Below are positions 4,550 through 9,307 of a stretch of 9,307 bases of DNA, in pieces. Position 1 is the stretch's first letter. Every line of letters begins with the position of its first letter. Under the pieces are notes generated by a model, which worked only from the letters and a program-made list of their open reading frames with translations, had not been told where the DNA came from and made no database searches. This DNA comes from Chloroflexota bacterium (GTDB lineage Bacteria; Chloroflexota; Anaerolineae; Ardenticatenales; Ardenticatenaceae): NCBI GenBank assembly GCA_003520455.1, contig DOUV01000416.1, forward strand, positions 1 to 9,307, given 5' to 3'. The position numbers and the translations under genes are program-made.

Positions 4550-5997
4550 TAGCGCGCCGCAAAATCGTAGAGCAAGTCAACACAGAATTTTTCTACTTCC
4601 GGAAGCCCGGGTACGTTGCCACCGCCATCCAGGACGAAGAACTCGTCAGGCGCTCCAACCCCGCCGCCATGGCCGAGGCCGGTGGCGAAGACCACCGGCG
4701 CGCCGAACTCCGAGCGGAAAATCGACCAGGGGCCGCCGTACCCCTGGAATGGCCAGATAATGGCTTTCCCGCCGTATTTCTCGACGGCTTGTAGGAACGA
4801 CTGTACCAGCGGCGCGTTGATCGAAGTCCGTGACCAGGAATAGCCGCCCTTCATACGCACCTGGATATCGGGGTAGCCGTGTTGCTCCAAATGGGCGCCG
4901 ATCTTCCCGATGACCTCTTCCGGCGAGAGATCGGTGATCAGGCGGGTATCGAAGACAGCGGTGACCTTGTCGGGAATCGTGAAGGTTTTGGTGCCCGGGC
5001 CGGTGTAGCCGGCGTAGAGCCCCTGGATGTTGAAGGTTGAACCGTACATGTACTGCTTGAGGACCTCTACGCCGCTGAGATCGTCGACGTATTTTTTCAC
5101 ACCCGCGTGTGCCAGACCGGGAATGATCTCATCCCATGATTCACCCTCATAGTGGGCCAACAGGTCGGCGATGAGCTGTTCATCCTCAGGGAGGGGTTTC
5201 GCCGGGGCGGTGAACGGCTCCTCCAGCCCTTTGATTACGGGCCGGTTGCCGTCGGGTGTGGTCATCGTCGCGAGGGCCTGCACCAGCCGCCACACCGGAC
5301 TGTCCACAATTGGCTTGGTGGCACTGTGGACGGGCCCGGCGGTGGGCCCACGCCCCCACGCGTGAGCCGATGCCTCGACCTCGAACGTCAGCAACCCCTT
5401 ATATCCAAGGACGAGAGGGAGTTCGCCCTTGAGGTTCTGGGTGGCGCGGAGATAGAGACAACCCTCAATCTCCTGAAGCCTCTCTCGATAGCGGTCGATG
5501 AATCTGGCATAATTCGGACTTCCCAGAATCTCATCGCCCTCGGCGAGGAAGGCGATGTTGACCGGCAGGGTCCCGGTCGTGACGATAATCGCCTTCAGCG
5601 CACAGAGCCAGGCACCGTACGGGCCCTTAGGCACAGAGGCCCCGCGGCCGTACAAGACCTTCGGGAAGGGATCACGCGCGGCGATAACGCCGGCAAAGGG
5701 AGGATAGGTCCAGTTCGACTCCGACCCGACCGGCCGGACGTCGTACATGTTATAGTTGACGATCGTTTTCGGTGCCCCGGCATCGTAGTAGGCCCAAATG
5801 CCCGGATACCCATCTACCTCAATCAGCTCGACTTCCTGGCAGCCGAGATCGCGATAGTAACCCGCAACAAGCTCGGCGCACTCGTGCACGCCCACTCCGT
5901 CCACGCTCACGCTGGGCTGGCGGACGTATTCCTGCAAGAGCGCCGTGTGCTCGTCCAGGTGTTGGTCAATGTAGTCGTAGATTGGTTTGAGATCCAT
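4549..5997 (-). CDS. M20-fold peptidase homologue lacking the zinc ligands
   Basis: At 482 residues this is full length for M20 dipeptidase-like proteins. ATG at 5997 follows AAGGAG (6007-6012) at nine bases. The order of family blocks is intact, but metal sites are changed. The usual GHxDV is NMYDV (84-88 region; His to Met84, Asp86 kept). GRGASDxKG is GRGASVPKG (Asp to Val122). EGEEEIGS is EGDEILGS (catalytic Glu156 kept, metal Glu to Ile157). The Asp before the lid domain aligns with Ala185, and the last ligand His in HAPNE is Gly448 (VGAPDE). His224 in the lid domain (PVHSA) is kept. Classical M20 enzymes use two zinc ions to cleave dipeptides or amides; this one probably cannot. It may be a metal-free hydrolase, lyase or binding protein. 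It lies 44 bases after a DUF4392 gene, so it is very likely co-transcribed. The fold call is firm; the ligand alignment is by eye. Confidence 0.85.
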   Translation of the reverse strand: MDLKPIYDYIDQHLDEHTALLQEYVRQPSVSVDGVGVHECAELVAGYYRDLGCQEVELIEVDGYPGIWAYYDAGAPKTIVNYNMYDVRPVGSESNWTYPPFAGVIAARDPFPKVLYGRGASVPKGPYGAWLCALKAIIVTTGTLPVNIAFLAEGDEILGSPNYARFIDRYRERLQEIEGCLYLRATQNLKGELPLVLGYKGLLTFEVEASAHAWGRGPTAGPVHSATKPIVDSPVWRLVQALATMTTPDGNRPVIKGLEEPFTAPAKPLPEDEQLIADLLAHYEGESWDEIIPGLAHAGVKKYVDDLSGVEVLKQYMYGSTFNIQGLYAGYTGPGTKTFTIPDKVTAVFDTRLITDLSPEEVIGKIGAHLEQHGYPDIQVRMKGGYSWSRTSINAPLVQSFLQAVEKYGGKAIIWPFQGYGGPWSIFRSEFGAPVVFATGLGHGGGVGAPDEFFVLDGGGNVPGLPEVEKFCVDLLYDFAAR

Positions 5998-6041
5998 CGT
6001 CAGTCTCTCCTTCCCTGGCTATCCGTGCGAAACGCCGTCTG

Positions 6042-7070
6042 CTACCAGCCGCGTTGGCGCGGCGGCGCAATGCCCTGGGCGACGACAGCCCGCAGTAGCT
6101 CGACTACGTACGGTTGGATCGCTCCCGATGTTCCATCTACCCCTGGCTCGTGGCGGCCGGTCCCACCGTCTGCGGCCCCGGTCCGGACGCATTCAAGCAG
6201 CATCCACCGCTCGGCATCGGGCGAGTGAATCAGATCGGGGTCGTCCCGGAAAGCGGCCAGGCACGCCTCGATACCGTAGGCACCCCAATTGGAGATGCCG
6301 GCGACGACCAGCACGTCGGCCCCAACCCGTGTGGCGATTCCCTTCCCACAGGGGCAGCGGCAGACTTTGCCCCACTGCTTGTACTCCCAGACGGCCTCGC
6401 GGATCGCTCCGAAGCCGATTTCGTTGCCGTTATCGCCGATGCCGATGGTCAGGATGTCGTGTTGGGCCGCCAAATCAAAGAGGTATTCGACTCGCGCCCG
6501 GTAGGGCCAGACCGGATTGCCGGTCGCGTTATGGGCGATGCCGGCTTCATTAGGACCGAGTTTCTCGATCGAAATGATCGCTCTTGGTTGCAAGGTTCCG
6601 ATTAAATCCTGCGCCACCTGGGCCGCGCTCTCATCGCCCGGGAAGCTCCGAACGGTTCCAGTGTACGGGACCTGGCGTGCCTCCTCCAGGTCGCGGATTC
6701 CGAGTCCTGCCGCGATACAGGTTGCCCGGATATTCTCGACGAACGCCTCCTCCGTCAGAATCACCGGGATGGCTCCAATTCCGTACCGAAGGATGCGCGC
6801 CAGTGCGGCCGTCCCAAGCGGACCGTCGGTCTCGCCCGTCGGCAGAAACATGTGCCCGCCAGCTCCGGTGACGAGGAAGACGATGTCGCCAGCGCCCACA
6901 CGTTCTGTGAGCCGCTGCGCCGCCAGCATCGCGAGGGGGGCGCCAAATTTCTGCCGGGCCGCCTGGTAGAGCTTGCCGATGACCCCCTGATCGGGCCGGC
7001 GGTCACGCAGTTCCAGAGAGATGATCTGATCGACATTTTGCCCGATGACTTCGAGGTAGCTTTCCATCAT
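6042..7070 (-). CDS. DUF4392 (D-glutamate cyclase-like) protein, paralogue 1
   Basis: 342 residues from ATG 7070, chosen because AAAGGGGG (7078-7085) sits seven bases upstream; a longer start at 7115 lacks such a site. Motifs in order: 'GETDGPLG' (79-86), 'IEKLGPNEAG' (168-177), 'TIGIGDNGNEIGFG' (208-221), 'CRCPCGKGIAT' (237-247), 'DVLVVAGISNWGAYGIEACLA' (252-272, shortened here to its core SNWGAYG) and 'DGGTGR' (301-306). These match the DUF4392 family; the C-terminal domain of human D-glutamate cyclase (DGLUCY) belongs to it and turns D-glutamate into 5-oxo-D-proline. The DUF1445 hydro-lyase domain fused to it in human is absent. It has an Asn (GDNGNEIG) where the two sister paralogues have Gly. 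It is a cytosolic protein, third in a run of three paralogues, 44 bases before the M20 gene. The substrate is unproven. Confidence 0.85.
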   Translation of the reverse strand: MMESYLEVIGQNVDQIISLELRDRRPDQGVIGKLYQAARQKFGAPLAMLAAQRLTERVGAGDIVFLVTGAGGHMFLPTGETDGPLGTAALARILRYGIGAIPVILTEEAFVENIRATCIAAGLGIRDLEEARQVPYTGTVRSFPGDESAAQVAQDLIGTLQPRAIISIEKLGPNEAGIAHNATGNPVWPYRARVEYLFDLAAQHDILTIGIGDNGNEIGFGAIREAVWEYKQWGKVCRCPCGKGIATRVGADVLVVAGISNWGAYGIEACLAAFRDDPDLIHSPDAERWMLLECVRTGAADGGTGRHEPGVDGTSGAIQPYVVELLRAVVAQGIAPPRQRGW

Positions 7071-7077
7071 TCTCGTT

Positions 7078-7082
7078 CCCCC
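7078..7082 (-). promoter_or_regulatory. Ribosome binding site fixing the start at 7070
   Basis: GGGGG within AAAGGGGG on the minus strand lies seven bases before the ATG at 7070. It makes this start preferable to the upstream in-frame TTG at 7115, which would add 15 residues not matched in the paralogues. Confidence 0.55.
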
Positions 7083-7133
7083 TTTCGTTGCCGGTTCGAC
7101 GAGTGCCCTGGCCAAGGCGCGGCCCGCCTGGAC

Positions 7134-7475
7134 CTACTCCCCTGAGGAAGCCGGCTGAGGTTGCAATGCGGCGATAAGGATACCGGCCAAGGCGGTCTGC
7201 CGCGGTCCGAGCCAATCGGTCACGGCACCGCTCGGGATCCGCATGAAGCCGTAGACGTAGAGGTAGACGGCGGCAAGTCCGCCGAGCATCATCGCAGTCA
7301 GATGCAGGTCTGCCATGAGCTGGGTAGCAAGCACCGTTGGCGCCACACGATGAAAGTGAACCAACGCGAAGGCAGCACTCAAAATTCCCCAGATCACCCA
7401 GCGCGAACGGCTCTCCGACCGTAGCCGGGGCCGGTTCTTCACAGCACTGACAGGAGAACTTGAATCAGAAGGCAC
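7134..7475 (-). pseudogene. Truncated MFS transporter (N-terminal part only)
   Basis: The N-terminal part of a major facilitator superfamily permease: a basic leader, TM1 ('WVIWGILSAAFALVHFHRVA'), a loop, then TM2 and the MFS motif-A loop ('YLYVYGFMRIPSGAVTDWLG' followed by 'PRQTALAGILIAA'). After about 110 residues it ends in an unrelated tail (QPQPASSGE) and TAG at 7134-7136. Full-length relatives have 12 membrane segments and about 400 residues, so at least 280 are missing and the next gene starts only 63 bases later. The GTG at 7475, with AGGA upstream, overlaps the end of paralogue 2 by 11 bases; GTG 7442 is an alternative. It probably once moved the substrate of this operon. Deletion is the likely cause; no remaining MFS sequence is seen downstream in other frames. 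Confidence 0.7.
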
Positions 7476-8415
7476 GATCGAAGTCCTGATAGGCCAACCT
7501 GACAATCGTGTTCAAGATTCGCAGGAGGCCGACGACCGTCTCACCCGGGATCCCGTCTTCCGCCACCAACGCGCGGCCGGTGCCACCGTCGATACAGCCG
7601 GCGGCGAGGGCGGCTTCCAGCAGAGGGATCTCCTTCTCGGGGTCCGGCAGGAGCTCCAACTGGCCGGTCTGGAGCGCCAGAGCAGAGGCCAGGCCGTAGG
7701 CGCCAATATTCGAGCTGGTCGCCGGAAAGAGATAGCGCGTGGCGGTGGTGGTGATAATGCCATCCGCGCAGGGACAACCGCAATCGCGCCCTCCTGGAAC
7801 GATCTCGCGAGCGAACTCGAAGATCACCCCGAAGCCGATCTCGTTGCCACCATCCCCAAAACCGATGGTTAGTTTGTCCTGCTCGTTCAAACGGTTGACG
7901 AGGTGATCGGCGTACGGGTAGCCACTGTCGAAGGGAGTGCCGGTGAGGGCATGACGCTGCCCCTTGCGGTTGACCCCCAGCTTCTCGATCGCGATCAGCG
8001 CATCCAACCCATCAGCGACGGCATCCCACTCGTGATCGGCAACGCGCGACGCGTTGACCAGGTTGAGATCATCGGCCCCAAGCACGTGCTGGAGCGCTTC
8101 CATGACCTGAAGGATTGGTTCCTCCACCAGGATGCTGACTCGATAGCCAAGCCGGGCCAGGCTCTGGCCGAGGACCGCGCTGCCAATAAGCCCATCAATC
8201 TCCCCATGGGGCAGGTGAGGCGGCAAAACGATCCCGGCGACGAAGCCGACGTGGCTGCCCGGTTGGGCCAACAACGCTCTAGCGATCTGGTAGGTGAGGG
8301 GCGGCCCATCCGCACGGACTCGGTGATAGGCTTGCAGGATGATCCCACGGTGCAACCCGCGCGGCCGCATCTCGATGGTCACGGTACGGTCGAGATTCTC
8401 ATGAAAGTTGAGCAA
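7465..8415 (-). CDS. DUF4392 (D-glutamate cyclase-like) protein, diverged paralogue 2
   Basis: 316 residues. The start is TTG 8415, with AAGGAG (8422-8427) six bases upstream. The resulting N-terminus ('NLDRTVTIEMRPRG') aligns with paralogue 1 ('NVDQIISLELRDRR'). Motifs in order: 'GEIDGLIG' (71-78, where the sisters have GETDGPLG), 'IEKLGVNRKG' (143-152, where the sisters have a Pro), 'FGDGGNEIGFG' (186-196), 'CGCPCADGI' (212-220), 'SSNIGAYG' (234-241, with Ile in place of the usual Trp of SNWGAYG) and 'DGGTGR' (276-281). It is the most altered of the three at otherwise conserved sites, so it may have a different substrate or serve as a structural or regulatory subunit. It is 32 bases downstream of paralogue 3 and overlaps the MFS remnant. 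Family role as in paralogue 1; substrate unknown. Confidence 0.85.
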   Translation of the reverse strand: MLNFHENLDRTVTIEMRPRGLHRGIILQAYHRVRADGPPLTYQIARALLAQPGSHVGFVAGIVLPPHLPHGEIDGLIGSAVLGQSLARLGYRVSILVEEPILQVMEALQHVLGADDLNLVNASRVADHEWDAVADGLDALIAIEKLGVNRKGQRHALTGTPFDSGYPYADHLVNRLNEQDKLTIGFGDGGNEIGFGVIFEFAREIVPGGRDCGCPCADGIITTTATRYLFPATSSNIGAYGLASALALQTGQLELLPDPEKEIPLLEAALAAGCIDGGTGRALVAEDGIPGETVVGLLRILNTIVRLAYQDFDRAF

Positions 8416-8421
8416 AGTGGT

Positions 8422-8427
8422 CTCCTT
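8422..8427 (-). promoter_or_regulatory. Ribosome binding site supporting a TTG start at 8415
   Basis: AAGGAG on the minus strand lies six bases before the TTG at 8415. It decides for a TTG start over the in-frame ATG sixteen codons in, which has no such site and would cut into sequence conserved with paralogue 1. Confidence 0.6.
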
Positions 8428-8447
8428 CTATCAAGGTAGGCAGGCGC

Positions 8448-9307
8448 TCAAAACTGCCGGTCGAGGGTGAAGAGCGCGTTATCGACCAGGGCGTGCAGCA
8501 GATTGACGATGCCCTGCTGCGCGTTGAGTGGGATCCCGTCCACCATGAGCAGGGGTCGCCCCAGCGCCCCATCGCCACCGCCCGCGGCGGTGCACGCTTC
8601 TAACATCCGCCGCTCGGTCTCCTCATCATGCAAGAGTGCCGGATTGCGCTCCAGGAAGGCCAGGCAGGCGGCAACCCCGTAGGCACCCCAATTGGAGACA
8701 GCGGCAACAACCAGGACGTCGGTCTCCACGACCGTGGCGATGCCACCGCCACAAGGGCACTGACAGGTCGCGCCGTAGGGCGTCAGCTCCCTGACCGCGT
8801 CTCGGATCACTCCGTAGCCAATCTCATTGCCACCGTCGCCGACACCGACGGTCAGAACCCCCTGAGCCCGAGCCTTCTCGACGACAAGATCGAAGTAGGT
8901 TGGGCGGGTGGGACGCCCACGGCCCAGGACGCTGTGAAAGACATCCTTTTGATTCGGTCCTGTCTTCTCGACGGTGATGATCGCACGCGGCTGGTAGCGC
9001 TCCAGCATCTGCTCGGCCTGGCGAGGGCCCTGCACCGGGTCCAGGCTCTGGACTTGCACCGCGGCGGCGTAGGTCCGCTGACGGGCCCACTCGTACTCCA
9101 TGACGGCGAGGCCGGCGGCGCGGGCGGGCGCGACGAGGTGGGGAATGTAGGGTTCCTCGCTCACGAAAATCGGAACGACGCCATAGGCCGCGGCCAGCGC
9201 CAGGGCAAGGGAGACAGCTCCAAGCGGGCCGTCAGTTTCCCCCTGGCCGAGCCAGGGGGGCGAGCCGACACCGGTGCCGATCAGGACCGTGCCGCCTTCC
9301 CGGCAGG
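8448..9307 (-). CDS. DUF4392 (D-glutamate cyclase-like) protein, paralogue 3 (cut by right edge)
   Basis: The frame is open to the right edge, so the GTG at 9164 is internal; 285 residues are visible and about 55-60 N-terminal ones are missing. Reading upstream of 9164 gives 'GTVLIGTGVGSPPWLGQGE' then 'TDGPLGAVSLALALAAAYGV', which restores the GETDGPLG block (9219-9242). Further motifs: 'VEKTGPN', 'GVGDGGNEIGYG' (8811-8846), 'CQCPCGGGIA' (about 8736-8765), 'VSNWGAYGVAACLAF' and a variant 'GDGALGR' where the sisters have DGGTGR. It keeps all the expected glycine-rich and Asp/Asn signatures and looks the most canonical of the three in the SNWGAYG and GDGGNEIG blocks. It is the first visible gene of the run; the promoter and any earlier partners lie outside. 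Family knowledge points to a cytosolic D-glutamate cyclase-type activity. Confidence 0.85.
   Translation of the reverse strand, partial: CREGGTVLIGTGVGSPPWLGQGETDGPLGAVSLALALAAAYGVVPIFVSEEPYIPHLVAPARAAGLAVMEYEWARQRTYAAAVQVQSLDPVQGPRQAEQMLERYQPRAIITVEKTGPNQKDVFHSVLGRGRPTRPTYFDLVVEKARAQGVLTVGVGDGGNEIGYGVIRDAVRELTPYGATCQCPCGGGIATVVETDVLVVAAVSNWGAYGVAACLAFLERNPALLHDEETERRMLEACTAAGGGDGALGRPLLMVDGIPLNAQQGIVNLLHALVDNALFTLDRQF

Noticed and set aside
4196..4794. Overlapping open frames within the repeat array on both strands
   Set aside because: They repeat themselves with the 154-bp unit, have no ribosome binding sites and overlap the M20 gene end; they are a by-product of repeat sequence.
5152..6228. 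Long plus-strand open frame opposite the M20 gene
   Set aside because: It is a mirror frame of the well-supported minus-strand M20 gene and extends into the DUF4392 gene; its translation is Arg/Pro/Gly-rich and lacks motifs. It arises from GC-rich codon use.
7003..7215. Possible continuation of the MFS transporter in another frame
   Set aside because: The translation is Arg/Gly-rich with no hydrophobic segments, so it is not a frameshifted remainder of the permease.

Overview
The window looks like part of a GC-rich bacterial chromosome, most likely from the Chloroflexota (Sphaerobacter/Thermomicrobia-like). This is inference: the GC-rich codons, the 'VYLPLL'-type tail on a secreted protein and the overall gene styles suggest it, but no marker gene is present. 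The window has two parts that converge near position 3600.

Left part (1-3421, plus strand) is an accessory, partly decayed region. It starts with the C-terminal half of an IS110-family transposase, followed by a 71-aa unknown protein and a strong inverted repeat built from AGACTTCCGAAGTCT. Next come a gene-poor stretch with further stem-loops, a 63-aa helical unknown protein, and a minus-strand remnant of a DDE transposase with a frameshift and an apparent internal deletion. A gene for a secreted, acidic protein with a thrombospondin type-3 calcium-binding repeat follows. It is interrupted by one in-frame TGA, and the frame stays open on both sides of it. A 21-bp perfect hairpin lies between the convergent gene sets.

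Right part (9307 down to 3830, minus strand) reads as one operon-like run. In transcription order it holds a DUF4392 (D-glutamate cyclase-like) protein cut by the window edge, a second diverged DUF4392 paralogue with a TTG start, a truncated MFS transporter remnant, a third DUF4392 paralogue, an M20-fold 'peptidase' homologue, a tandem pair of ~154-bp nested inverted-repeat elements, and a RidA-family imine deaminase. All three DUF4392 proteins share GE(T/I)DG(P/L)(L/I)G, G(D)xGNEIG(F/Y)G and CxCPC motifs. The M20 homologue keeps the fold signatures and the catalytic Glu, but by eye alignment it has lost all the usual zinc ligands.

Taken together the right part suggests an uncharacterised pathway acting on a glutamate-like, possibly D-configured or cyclic, metabolite. 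Three cyclase-type paralogues, a probably non-metal M20 protein and RidA would act together, and the original transporter seems to have been lost. The substrate cannot be read from the sequence.
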